The position numbers were made by a program, and so were the translations under genes. Under the pieces are notes generated by a model. The model did not search any database. It was not told where the DNA came from and was given only the letters and a program-made list of their open reading frames with translations. From Carya illinoinensis (lineage: Eukaryota > Streptophyta > Magnoliopsida > Fagales > Juglandaceae), in contig NC_056762.1 in assembly GCF_018687715.1 (NCBI RefSeq), forward strand, positions 23,522,864-23,586,863: a stretch of 64,000 bases of DNA, given 5' to 3'. This document shows, one piece after another, positions 42,281 through 54,390 of the stretch. Position 1 is the stretch's first letter, and each line of letters begins with the position of its first letter.

Positions 42281-43932
42281 ATGCCATCGCCGGCCATTGA
42301 TGGTCAAGTGGGGGATGGTTGCCTGAGTAAGTCTGGCCTGAGTGAGAAGGCTTTGGATGGGAAGGTTGGCTGGGAGCCAGCATGATGTCGGTTTGTGAAA
42401 GTTCTGGGCACTAATCCTCAACTGTTGCCAAGCATGAATATCCTGCATAGAGAGCCGAAATTCTTAGATAGAGAGATGTACTTCGTGTTCTCAAAAGCAG
42501 AGGTTCAGAGCTTGGTGGAACCGTTTCGATTTTCTGTGGTCTTGAAGTTTCTGAGGCAAAGACCATTGTTGGATCAAATCAGAAGCTTTATTCAAAATCG
42601 TTGGGGTCTGAAAGCTGTTCCAGTGATTGGGCAGTTAAGGAACCCACGTAACGTTCTTGTTCGGCTGGTGATGGAGGAAGATTTTATTTCAGTGATGGCT
42701 AGGGGAAACTCTGAAGTGCTGGGGGTTCCGTATAGGGTATTCCATTGGTCTCCCGATTTTATTGAGGAAGAAGACTCACCATGGGTTCCGATTTGGCTGT
42801 CTCTACCTGGACTTCCACCAAACTTCTTTCAGGAGTCTATCTTACAGAGCATAGGTGATGGAATTGGTAAATTTTTGAATAGGGATAATGCAACGGCTTG
42901 TCTAACACACCCTGAAGCAGCTCGTATTTGTGTGGAGGTTAATGGGTTCCTTACGGAAATCGTTCTGGTTGGGTGCCCCACATGGAGAGACCAGGGGAAT
43001 AATGTTGTTCTTGTCGAAAACAGGGGCACACAGAGGAGAGATGTAATCAGAGCAGAATGAGCAAGAGGAAGAAGAAGGCTTAGGGAGGAGGAGGACTATT
43101 AAATTCTGGAAAGGTTGTTTGGAAGGAAGTCGTGTCTAACGGAAAAAATTCTGTTCAGAACACTAGGCAGGTTTCGAAAGGTGAGTGTTTGAAGTCTAGG
43201 AGGCAGGTGATCTTGGACAAAATCTCTGAACGGCAAACGGAGAAGGCTGAAGTTAAAGGCCCTATAATTTTTATCTCTCCGCTGGGTATTGGGTTCGATC
43301 GGGTTAAAGAGCAGGTTCAAGAATTACATACGGCGGAACCGGTCCTGAGTTCGGAAAAACAAGGGCCTTTTTGTGATATGCTTCAAACAGATACCGTGCT
43401 GTGTGGGTTGCAGGACTTGGATCCTGATACGATGTAGGTGCAGCAGCTGGGGTCTGAGATTGCTATAGAGCCTCAGGTTGCGAGGAGCGTAGACGGCGGC
43501 ATTCGGGAAAAGGAGTTGGAGCAGGCGGGAGTGCTGGAAATTTTGTTGCCAATTCACTCACCGTATAGGAGTCCAGCAAAATGGAGTGATATGGAGGATG
43601 ACAATTCTACCGATTCTGGTTCGGAGGCTCTGGACAGTTCTAACATTTCAACGCCGAGAAGTATATTGAGAATGATAGATGAGTCTTTAGAATTTGAACT
43701 TGGGGGTATGGCTAGAGATGGGGATCTTTTGACATCAGGAAGGTTGGAACCAGGAGAATCTGGCCGAGCGGGCTCGGAAGGTGATCAAGATGATGAATTA
43801 AATGAACTGGCTGTAAAGGTGTTCAATTCAGACCCAGACATGCATGTACCTCTAAAAAAGGTAAAGGGGTTGAGAAAAGAAAAATCTGTTGTTGCATTGG
43901 AAGGACGTACACGTTCCAAAAAATTTCTTTGA
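42281..43932 (+). pseudogene. LINE ORF1 (DUF4283-type RNA-binding protein)
   Basis: One frame from the ATG at 42281 with stops at 42383 (TGA), 43058 (TGA) and, after a shift to another frame near 43080, 43435 (TAG). Residues from 42430 to 43000 form the DUF4283-like domain, with WVPIWLSLPGLP and ARICVEV blocks. The rest is acidic and polar. The zinc knuckle usually found after DUF4283 is not visible. ORF1 proteins coat the LINE RNA. Confidence 0.8.
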
Positions 43933-43939
43933 GTTTCTT

Positions 43940-44276
43940 ATGTCTATATTGATTTGGAATATTAGGGGTATTATTTCGTCAAAGTTTCAACTTTGGCATA
44001 TTTTAAATAAAAGCCGGCCATTGGTGGTGGCTATTTTAGAGCCTTTTTTGAATAAAAATAAATGTAGTCGTTGGGCGCGATGGATGGGCTTTCCCTCTTG
44101 TGTGAATAATGCTGAAGTGGGGGGAAAGATTTGGTTGTTTTGGGCGGCTGAGGTGGATTTTCAGATGACGGCTTGTTCTGATCAAGCTATTTCTGGTTGC
44201 TTTGTGTTTGGGTCAAGGCGTATTTTCTCTTCGTTCGTGTATGCTAGTTGTTTTCGGGAAAAAAGATTGGAGTTAT
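43940..44276 (+). pseudogene. LINE ORF2, endonuclease first half
   Basis: Starts MSILIWNIRGI, the usual start of plant L1 ORF2. The frame ends a few codons into the inserted element at 44277. GTTAT at 44272-44276 is the duplicated target. Confidence 0.85.
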
Positions 44277-46713
44277 TGACTCACTCAAAAAATGAGTAGC
44301 ACTAATGCTATTCCAAGTGCAGGAGGATGTCGTGTAATAATTAGGAATAAATTCCTAGATCGTCTCCTCAGGGAAAGTTGCTTAAAATTAAACTCGTTGA
44401 AAAAATGTGAAAAACTTCACAAAGAGAAAATAAAATGATGGTATGTGCAATGGATGGAAAATGGTACTAGTCATGGACTAGATTCATGTCTTTTGATTTT
44501 GATTTTCGGATTGGAATATAAAGGACTAATAAATTAAATTCAGAAATTAATAAAACTAAATTAAGAATTAAACTAATTTAGAAAGTAATTGACAAAACAT
44601 GAATTGAAAATTGAAAATTCCCAAAACCAAGATTCTAGAATTAAATCACGAATTCTTAAAATAACACATAACAGTTGTAATTACTATTAAATGTAAACTT
44701 AAAGAAGTAAGAAAAATAAATAACACGAAATAAGTAAACAGAAACTTAAAAGTATTCTATAAACTTTAAACTGAAGTTAAATAAAATAGGGAACGAAAAA
44801 TCTAAACGAAAACGTCCTTTTACGATTCGATTGAAATTCGAAACGAAAAGGAACAATTTCTTACGTATAAAAACTCTAGAACAATTCCACTGCTCTTCAC
44901 GTATGATATTCAGAAAAATCAAAAATAAAAACAAAAGCTTAAAATCAAATCTTTCTTGCAATAAATTAAGGTAACACAATTAATTTAGAACTTCTAAAAC
45001 AATTCTTTATGAAACAAAATAGCACACTTGATTAAAAACTTCTAAAACAATTTCTTTTATTGTATGAAACAAACTAGTAATGAAACAAACTAGTAACTTA
45101 ATGGAAATTAAGATATTACACTTAATGAAATACAATTCTAGAACAAATATTAATACACTAAAAAAAAAATACTAAAACAACAAAGCTTTGAAACTAAAAA
45201 GGAGAAACAAAATTTCTTAAAACAAAAAGGAGCTAATTCTTTCAAGTAAATAGCAGAAAATTGTGTGTTGACAAGTGTTTTTCTAAGATTGAGTTCTCCT
45301 CAATTGTACTCAATTGTACTCTAAAATGTTCTCCTTAAAGCTTCGGTTGTGCACCTCGTTTTATAGCCAAACATCTTGGCTACTTCATCTCTCATTTAAT
45401 TGGTTTTGCATTCACACCCAACAACCAAGTCTTCAATCTTGCTTTCATACTCATTTTCGGCCACTTGCATTCCTCTTTCTTTATTTTGTGTCTTGCATTG
45501 CATTCTTCTTTCTTTTGCCATGTCTTCCATTGTTTTCCTCTTCAATTATTTTATTCAATTGGTTTAGTAATTCAAACCAAACAACCAAGTCCAACATGCT
45601 TGCCTAACTCTTTCCTAACTCTTGCCTAACTCTTACCTAACTCTTGCCTAACTCTTTGTTCGGTTTCTTCATTTTGTTTCTCCAATTTGTTTCTTCAATT
45701 TCAGCACATGTTCCTTCATTCACCTACTGCTTTGACCGGTCCAAATTCCCTCACAATTCATTCCAGCACATGTATCCATTCCGTCCATCAATATATATAT
45801 GTCAAGTAGGCGCCAAACTCCCCCAAATGCAATTTACTCCAGCTGATTTCTTCAAGAGTCAAGCATGGCATCTCTCCTTTCTTTTCTTCATCCAGCAATA
45901 TATATATATATAAATAGCTGCCCCAAGTTGCAAACTCATTCCTCCAATCAATTTCAGCCGAAATCCTCAATTCATCACATGTTCTTCACCCTTCAACAAA
46001 ACTGGCTTCTCTTCAATTTGTCACATGTTTTCTTTTCTTTCTTCCTTCATTTTGATTGTCTAATTCAATGGAAAGGAAGCAGCCTTTTATGACTTTTTTA
46101 ATGTTTAATTTGATGGAGAGTAGCAGCCTTCTTCTTCATATAGTTTCGGTGGACACAAAAACTTCTTGTTGGATTTGATTAAACTTGGTCTCTTGAAGCT
46201 CTAAGCCTATATTCATCACCATATATGCTTGGATCCATGATATCTTCATTAAATCACCTTTTTCTGTTGTAGAACAAAGGCCTGAAATAGGCATTGCATG
46301 AACAAATGGAAATGAAAAGTAGAGAATCAATAGAAGAGAAAGACATAACCAAACATGCAAGATAAACAAAATATACATATATTTGAAGTATGTGAACTCA
46401 TAACTCATGCACAATGAGCAAAAATATGTGTCCAATGAACTATGATCACGAAAATGAAGACATGTGAAACCATTCCAATATCGACCTAGTTCAGTTTATT
46501 TTGTTTCTCAATTCTAGAGGAACAGATCAGAATGCACAATAATCAATAGTTGGTAGAATTCAAGCAGAAATTCATGCTTTTAATTAATTAAAATCACAAC
46601 TTTGATTTATTCATTTTAACCATTTTTCTATTTAAAACCAATAATAATGTCATGATGAATTTAAAATACATTGGTTTTAAATAGTTAAAATGTGCAATAT
46701 TTCAGCTCAATCA
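44277..46713. mobile_element. TG...CA element with 5-bp TSD, copy 2
   Basis: Starts TGACTCACTC, ends GCTCAATCA, flanked by GTTAT at 44272-44276 and 46714-46718. Ends match the element at 3346-4683, but this one is 1.1 kb longer, with TATA-like and CTAACTCTTGC repeat sequence (about 45600-45660) inside. No motif-bearing ORF. It may be a solo LTR of a family with variable middle, or a short non-autonomous element. Confidence 0.78.
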
Positions 46714-46718
46714 GTTAT

Positions 46719-49700
46719 AGGATCATCTCAGGTTACAAGATCTGTAGGGGCAACCTTGGTTCATTGGGGGTGATTTTAATATTATTCGCGCGGATAGTGA
46801 AAAGATTGGGGGCCTTTTTAAGGCTCCTCGGGCTAAAGCTGAGTTTAATGATTGGATTAATGTTTGTGCTTTAATAGAGCCTCCTTGTGGCAACACACTC
46901 TCTTGGTGTAATGGGCGGAATGGAGGATGGCGTATTTGGGCTCGTTTGGATCGTATTTTGGTTAACATGCAGTTTATTAATTTGTTTGAGGGGTTGAATT
47001 ACAGTTATCTTCCTTGGTCAGCTTCGAATCATGCTCCTATGTTGTTTCTTTTGTTTAAGAAGAATATTTCTATTGTGAAGCCATTTAGATTTTTACGTAT
47101 GTGGGGATCTCATGATGAGTTTTTGTCTTTGGTGGAGCAGAGTTGGGGTGATTATGTGGAGGGATGTGCTATGGTGAGGGTTAGTAGAAAATTAAAAAGG
47201 TTGAAGCAAGTGCTGATAAAATGGAATACGGAAGTCTTTGGTCGAGTTGAGGTGGAGATTAATAGACTTGAAAATCAGATTCAGTGCCTTGAGGAAGATC
47301 TTGTTAGAAAATTTTCTTTGTAAGTGGAAGAAGAGATGCTACAAGCTAAAAAGGCTCATTTACAATGGGTGAATCGGGAGGAGATGTTAGCTTGTCAAAA
47401 ATCTCGCATTAAATGGTTGGCCGAGGGGGATTCCAATTCTAAGTTTTTTCATGCTGCGATGAGGGTGAAGAAAAAAAATAAAATTGTTGATAAAATGGTG
47501 TTGGAGGATGGTAGGGCACTAGAGTTGGCTAAAGCAGTGCATCTGGAGGCTGTCCAATTTTATCAAGGGCTCTTCACAGGGTCTAATGTCAGTTTTCAGG
47601 AATCTGAGTTGGCGTTGCTTTCCCCAGTTGTTACCGATGCGGAGAATGATGCTTTGTGTAGGCTGCTGTCGGAAGAGGAGGTTTATAGGGCTCTTCGGTC
47701 TATCCCTATGGACAGTAGTCCAGGACCAGATGGCTTTTCAGCTGCATTCTTTTCTTTGGCTTGAGATATTGTGAAAGCCGACCTTGTGGACATGGCCAAG
47801 GAAGTCTTTGAAGGTAACCCTTTTTCTAAGTTTTTTGGTGCGACAAATTTGGTGTTGATTCCGAAGGTGGAATAACCTATGGGCTTTGGTCAGTTTTGGC
47901 CTATCAGTTTATGTTCGGTGCTTTACAAAATTATGACAAAAATTATGGCTTCACGTCTGGCGCCTATTCTTGATAAAATTATTTCTAAGGAACAGGTTGC
48001 GTTCATTCCAGGTCGGAGTATTTTTGATAATATGGCCTTGGCACAAGAATTAGTTCAAGGGTTGAGTAGGAAGGTGAGAGGTGGTAATGTGAGGTTAAAG
48101 CTGGATATGGCAAAGGCGTATGATCGGGTGAATTGGAAATTTCTTCTTGAAGTTTTACGTAGACTGGGTTTCTCGGAAAAGTGGAGAAATATAGTTTTCA
48201 ACACTATTTCTTCTCCTTTTTATTCTATCATGTTGAATGGATGTTCGAAAGGTTTTTTCCAGGCTTCGAGGGGTGTACGGCAAAGGGATCCTCTCTCACC
48301 TTATTTGTTTATTTTGTCGCAGGAGCTCCTTTCACGCATGTTACATCGGAAGTTCAGTCTTGGGCGTGTTAAGCCTTTTCATCTAGGGGGAGGTACTCTT
48401 ATCACTCATTTGCTATATGCGGATGATGTTTTAATTTTTACCAATGGTGGGAGAGTATCTATGAGAAGGCTCATGGCAACTCTTCATCGTTCTGAGAAGA
48501 TTTCGGGTCAATTAATTAGTCCAAGTAAGTCTACAATTTTTTTTTCCTTCTCATATGTCTTTGGCTAGAAGAAATGATCTCAAAGGAATTTCCGATTTTG
48601 AAGAGGGCTCCTGGCTATGTGTATATTTGGGTGTTCCGTTATTTTTGGGAAGGCTGAAAATTTCTTTATTTGATGGTATCTTGGCTAGAATTCAAAAAAA
48701 ACTTGCAGGGTGGAAGAGTAAGATGTTATCGTTTGGTGGTAAGATTTTGCTTTTACGGCATGTTTTAAATAGCATGCCTATTCATATTTTGTCAGTTGTA
48801 AAAGTGCCCAAGGCAATTTTTGGGATGGTTAACAAGATTTTTTCAGATTTCCTTTGGGGGTCTTCGCTGGGAAATAAGAAACGTAAATGGGTAGCGTGGC
48901 GTCAGATTTGTAAACCAGTGAAAGAGGGTGGTATTGGAATTAGAGACTTGGTGGAAGTGCAGCAATCTCTTTTTATGAAGTTTGGATGGAAATTGGTTAC
49001 GGGGGTGTCGCTATGGGCAGATTTTTTCCGGGAAAAATATCTTTGCCGGGACCATGTTTATAATTTAATGAGTAAGAATAAAGGGTCACGGTTTTGGAAG
49101 GGGATTATGGAGGTGATGCCCAGAATTTTTCTAAATTCTAAGTGGTTGATAGGGGTTGGGAATATTAATTTCTGGATGGACAATTGGCTAGGGGGTGGTC
49201 CGTTGAAGGACTTGTGTCCGGTTGTGGGAAGTGAGCACCTGCAGGTTGCTGAAGTCTTTGATGAGAGGGGGCCTAAGCTGAACGTTTTAAGTTAGCTGGT
49301 TCCGTCGGATATCTTGCAGCAGATTTCCATAGCAAACGTGAGGCTTAGACCAAGGGCAGATGCTATTATATGGAAGCATTCTTGGGATGGCAACTTCACA
49401 ACAAAATTAGCTTGGGATATATGTAGAGAATGGGGGGATTTATGTGAGTGGAGGAGGTGGCTTTGGCTTGATAAAATTCCTAAAAAAATGTCTTTCCTTT
49501 GCTGGAGATTAAAAAGAGGAGTAGTGCCAACGGATGATGTAATTTAGCGGTTGGGAATTCCTTTAGCTTCTAAATGCCACTGTTGTATAGAATCAAAGTC
49601 TGAAACGTTGCAGCATATTATGTGTGAGGGTTTAAACGCCCAAATGGTTTCGAAATATTTTGCTAATATTTGTCAAATCAGGTTGCCACAGATCAGAAAT

Positions 49701-50568
49701 TGGAAAGGGATGATGGTTTTTTGGTGGAGGAGAGCTGCAAAAATTAATCAAGCCAGTTGGATTCGTGGAGTGATGCCCATTGTTATTTCTTGGTGCCTTT
49801 GGAAAGCTAGGTGCTTGACAAGCATGGAAGGGGCTACTTTTCAGGCAAAGGATATTATTAGACAAGTGAAAATTATGATTTATAATATGTCTAGAAATTT
49901 GAAGAATTTTCAGGTTACGAAGCAAACTGATTTCTTAGTTATGGAAGGGTTACAGGTGCCGATTATTCCTATTAAAAAAAAAACAAGTGTCCTTTGTTAA
50001 ATGGGAATTGCCGAGGAGGGGTATGATGAAATTGAATGTTGATGGTGGGGCTCGTGTTAATCCAGGATATGCAAGGGGTGGGGGTATTATTTGAGATTGT
50101 TCTGGGAGATGTATTGCTGGCTTTGCGCATCATTATGGGGTTGCTACTAATACGGTTGCTGAATGCCGTGCTTTGTTAGATGGGCTGAGGATGTGTCAAA
50201 ATTTGGGTTTGCATAACGTTTTAGTAGAATCAGATTCTAAGGTTATCTTGAGTTGGTTGGCATCTGGTATTTGTCGTCTTTGGTTTTTGTGGGATTTTTG
50301 GGAAGAGATAAGGGACATTTCCATAGAGATTAACGCTCGTTTTTGTCATATTTTTTGTGAAGCTAATATGGTTGCAAATTTTTTAGCTAAGAAGGGGACG
50401 ATGGGGGAGAATATAGATTTTTTTGGGATGGATTTTCAGTATACATGGCTTAGAGGTTTAATTCGTCTTGATCAGATGGGGATGGCTTTTATTAGAGAGA
50501 AATGCTTTTTTGGTTGGGTGGGATTTGTAATTAAAGGTATTCCTCAGCCAAAAGTGAGGGCTTTTTAA
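46719..50568 (+). pseudogene. LINE ORF2 remainder: endonuclease, RT, zf-RVT, RNase H
   Basis: Endonuclease second half with GGDFNIIR near 46770. RT from about 47500, with FIPGRSIFDN, LDMAKAYDRVNW and LLYADDVLIF (catalytic YADD near 48411-48425). zf-RVT around 49350-49650 with CHCCIESKSETLQH. RNase H with NVDGGA, AECRALLDGL and ESDSKV from 50030. Stops at 47321, 47762, 47873, 49293, 49545 and 50094; frameshifts near 48545 (T-run) and 49980 (A-run). Several stops replace Gln, Arg or Trp positions. Confidence 0.88.
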
Positions 50569-50656
50569 TAAAATTGGGGTAGAGCCTCCTCTTGTACATG
50601 GGGCCTTGATTTTTTTATAAAAAAAAAAAGAAAAAGAAAAAAAACAGGGGGGAGGA

Positions 50657-52798
50657 TGTGACAACCCGTTTTTACGTGTATTTTCACTGAAGGAGTTGTT
50701 TTTAATTTAATTATATATTAGCTCTTTTATTTTAATTTATTGTATTTTAATTGGTTTCATTTTATTTTACGTGGTGTTTAATTTATTTAGTCGTTTTATG
50801 TTTTTAAAATCATTTTCGGCTGATCAGTTTTCGGATTTCGGAGTGAGGACTGGACCTCATTTCTTTTCTCTCATCTTTTCTTTTTCTTTTCTTTTCTTCT
50901 TTTTTTTTTCTCTTTCCTTTTTCTTTCCGTTTCTTTCTTTTTTCTTTTCCTTCTTCTTTCTTCTTCTCTTTCCCCTCACGCCCAAACAGCCCCTTCAACC
51001 CCTTACTGTCTCCGCCTGTTTGTCAGCTCAGTGCGCCGCCGTCCGGCTGCAGTGTAGTGCACTACCCCCACCAAAATTTTCCCCTCCCACTAGAGATCAT
51101 CCCCACCAATTTTCAAGACCATCCGTCCAGCCGTTAGCCGCCACGCACGACTGGAAGTCACGACACCAGCCCTGTTTTTCCTCTTTGTCGCCGGTTGCTT
51201 TCTCAACCCAGAACAGCCAATCGCCGGCAGTGTGGCCTACACCACCCACCAGTTTTCTTCCCCTTCCACCGATGAACATCCCCACCAAGTTTCACCTCCA
51301 TCCGAGCCATCGTTAGCCGCCACGAGCTCTTCCAAGCTACATGGATTTTCACCAATTTCGGTGCCGTCGTACCACCTCCGGCCACCATCTCTTCACAGCT
51401 TCTTCCCCTACCTCTTGCCGTCCTAACCCACCCAATTCCGGCCTCGATCCGTTGCCGGAGCAGCTCCCACGAGCTCAACTCCGATTTGGGCTTTTTCTGC
51501 TTCCACCGCTGTTGCCACCACCACCCACGGCCAAAACTCACTTCCTTTAGCTTCATAAATATCTCAAGATCATTCCTATCAATTTCGTGCCTTGGTTTGT
51601 CCCTGTTCGAAAGTGGGTAATTTATTACCCACGGCCACAGTGTAAATTACACTGTTACGTTACTTTTCCTCCGCCGTTTGTAGCGCCCCGAGCTTTCAAA
51701 AAATACCGTATAGCGCTGTAAGTATTTACCAAACTCTACTTTTAGATTTAAATATATTTTTGCTCTCACAATAATTATTGGACTGGTTGGCTGATTCGGG
51801 ACTGAGTCTGAAGAGTTCGAGGGTCGAATGGATTGAGGATGGAGTTGCTTGATTGATGTTGATATTTGTTTGAGATATTTGTGCCTTGAAGTTTGCATTG
51901 TTTAGTGCACGCATGTTCATGTTTAAAAAGGGAAAATCGGGTTTTTTCGTGTAGTGGCATGCATGTACATGTGTTTGAAAAATGAAAGCTGGGCTTGTAA
52001 ACGAGAAATGATTTATGGTATATGTAAAAGGTTGGATTGACGGGTTTGATTTAGAGGCACGTGTAGGGATGGTGGTAAATAGGGACGGTGGTAGAATCCC
52101 GCTTGTGATTCCCACCTATGGTGCACGTGTAGGGATGGTGGTAAACAAGGATGGTGGTAGAATCCCGCCTGTGATTCCCGCCTACGGTGCACGCGTAGGG
52201 ACGGTGGTGAACAGGGATGGTGGTAGAGTCCTTCCTGCGATTCCCACCTACAATGCTCTGATGGTTTGGTTTTGGGCCATTATCAAGGATAATGGGAAGG
52301 TTATGTTTTTGGGCCGAATGAGATTTTTGGCGTGCGTGGAAATATGTGGTTTTTGTGGGACATGTGCATTTGCATTCATCCACGTATATTGTTAAGTTTA
52401 ATATGTTTTTATCTTGTGGCGTTTGGGTCTTACTTACCTGCGGCACTATTTTTGGTACTGTAGATTTTGATGCAGAGATCGAGGAGGAGGAGGAGGAGGT
52501 TGAGCCTAAGGATCTAGCTCCGCCGGAGTTCTGAATTGAAGTTTATGCTTTGTATTTGGTTTGAAACTATATTTGTAGTCTGTAATATTTTATTATGTAT
52601 GATTTGAACAGTTTTGTATTAAACAAGAAAAATTCTGGTACTTAGTTTATGACTTTGCTATCCGCTACGTGTTTCTTCGTGCACATTTGTTGCTCATACA
52701 CACACTTGGCACTCGTCGATAGGGTGGTGACCCGCGATGTCACCATCCGGACGTCTCGAATTCCCCGTGTCCGTGTGTGGGGATTTGGGGGCGTCACA
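50657..52798 (+). repeat. 3' LTR of Gypsy B
   Basis: 2142 bp, TGTGACAACCC to GGCGTCACA, followed by ATAAT. It has a pyrimidine tract at 50865-50985, 66-bp tandem units at 52057-52254 and a palindrome CCATTATC/GATAATGG with changed loop (AAG) at about 52278-52296. Confidence 0.93.
52057..52254 (+). repeat. 66-bp tandem repeat, three units, Gypsy B 3' LTR
   Basis: Units at 52057-52122, 52123-52188 and 52189-52254, matching the array in the 5' LTR. Confidence 0.9.
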
Positions 52799-52803
52799 AT
52801 AAT

Positions 52804-53169
52804 ATAAGTATTATATTAATATGTAAGTATTATACTAATCAGTATTTGATTAGTATAATACTATAATATAGTATTATACTATATATATTAACTAGTATAC
52901 TGTATATACTATATACTATAGACACTTAACTAGTATATACTATATACTATATACACTTATGTATTATGATAATTGAATGGAATTATAACTTTACTGAGAT
53001 GGATGAACAATAAAGATGATAAAGATGATAAAGATGATAATATAACTATATATATAGTATATAATATTAGCTATATATATAGTCATTATATATAATATAT
53101 AGTATAGTATATATATTAGATTCTGCACATCATGCATTTTATTACTATTATATATTAATTTTATATTGA
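52804..53169. repeat. TA-rich tract with 9-bp microrepeat
   Basis: ATATA/ACTATA-rich DNA continuing the TA-rich target seen at 31020-31109 on the other side of Gypsy B. 53011-53040 holds three copies of TAAAGATGA. Confidence 0.75.
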
Positions 53170-53430
53170 GTATACATAGTTGGTATCAGAGTCATTGGTT
53201 AGTATATTGGTATTTAATATCTTATTGTTATTTTTATTTTATCGTTGGCTTATTTTGTTTATTTTTAATTTCATGATGAATTATTTTGCTCATAATATTG
53301 ATTTTCCTTATCTTTATGAATTAAATTGTTTAGAATATAATCTAAGACTTTAATTAAATAATTTAATAGAAAGGATAAAGTGTCTTAAAGAAAAACAATT
53401 ATTAATGAGATTAGATTATTAATATAATCT
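53170..53430 (+). pseudogene. Endogenous caulimovirid leader/first-ORF fragment, copy 2
   Basis: Plus-strand match to the minus-strand sequence at 16664-16969. It has a primer-like TGGTATCAGAGT at 53181-53192 and the same start of the first frame, with a stop and frame breaks. The rest of the virus does not follow. Confidence 0.65.
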
Positions 53431-53689
53431 TAACTTGATATTGATATAACTAATAACAAATAATGGCTTTTCTACAAAAGGCAAAGAGATTATGACGTAT
53501 TCATTATATGAAATCATAGCTGCAAATTTTGTTCAGATTTTCAATTATTGTAATAAATAATCTCCAATAATTTCATGCCACATGACAACAAAATTGAGAT
53601 TTAGTGACACTTTAAATGGTGACAGTCCCCAAATTGTCACAGAAATTTTTTGTGACAATTTGAACAAACCATCACTAAATCCAGATGAG
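53431..53689. other. AT-rich DNA with a foldback
   Basis: GATTTAGTGA near 53600 and TCACTAAATC near 53675 form an inverted repeat around CAAATTGTCACA-like sequence; possibly a small foldback remnant. No gene. Confidence 0.35.
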
Positions 53690-54390
53690 AATTCGTCTGA
53701 CATTTGAATATAGGCAAATTTATGTTCGAACGTTACATGGATGTTCGAACATTAAATATTTTTACGTGCGAACGTAATATTTTTTGGTGCCAACATTCAA
53801 ACATTGTTGAGTGACATTCGAACGTTAGTGATTGACATTCGAATGTTAGTGAGTGAAGTTCGAATATTGGATAGAGTATTTGGTAAAGATGACTATAATT
53901 TAAATTTTATGTATTTTTTAGATAAAATTATGCATCATTTGTGAACAATTATTATAAATTTAAAATGATTTAATATTAAAATTGGATCAATTAACATGAC
54001 AGATAATTGAGAATTGAAATTGAAAATAATAGATACATTAAATAATATTAACAATATACTAATACTTCTCGTTCGGCCATGAACGTTCGGGCCCCGCGCT
54101 AAGTAGTGTCTGAGTTCTCTCCCTCCTGGCCCCATTTCCTTGTTATCAAAAGATGAGCCATATCCTGGATTAATAAGAACCAAACATTATAACCATAGTT
54201 ATAAATATTTTGTAATAAAATTTAAACTATTACTAATAACGTTCAAACGTTTAGACATACACGTTCGAACGCGTTTGAACGTTATAAGTAAAATTCAAAT
54301 GTATAAGACTATGAGTTCGAACAGGACTGGAAAACACTTAAACATTCGAATGTGTTTATGTTTAAATGTTCGAATGTGATATGAATAGAT
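53690..54390. repeat. TTCGAA-rich dispersed repeat, copy 2
   Basis: Aligns with 29860-30490 with small gaps; shares the block around CCTCCTGGCCCCATTT and the TTCGAA-cored motifs. It ends where a CACTA-type end begins at 54391. Confidence 0.7.

Larger units (their letters stand above)
42144..50646 (+). mobile_element. L1-type LINE, near full length
   Basis: About 6.06 kb after removing the 2.4-kb insertion. It has a 137-bp 5' UTR, ORF1, ORF2 (endonuclease, RT, zf-RVT, RNase H), a short 3' UTR and an A-rich tail at about 50619-50646. A 15-bp target duplication confirms both ends. Both ORFs contain stops and ORF2 has two frameshifts, so it is inactive. Confidence 0.93.
31110..52798 (+). mobile_element. 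Ty3/Gypsy retrotransposon B with nested insertions
   Basis: The ends are TGTGACGACCC and GGCGTCACA, flanked by ATAAT at 31105-31109 and 52799-52803. Excluding insertions it has a roughly 2.1-kb 5' LTR (split by Copia), a primer site, a broken gag, about 2.35 kb of non-coding internal DNA, a polypurine tract (split from the LTR by a LINE) and a 2.1-kb 3' LTR. It has no pol, so it would have depended on a partner element in trans. Confidence 0.9.

Noticed and set aside
53181..53192. TGGTATCAGAG sequences as possible tRNA genes
   Set aside because: They are complements of the tRNA-Met 3' end in primer sites of retroelements; no cloverleaf surrounds them.
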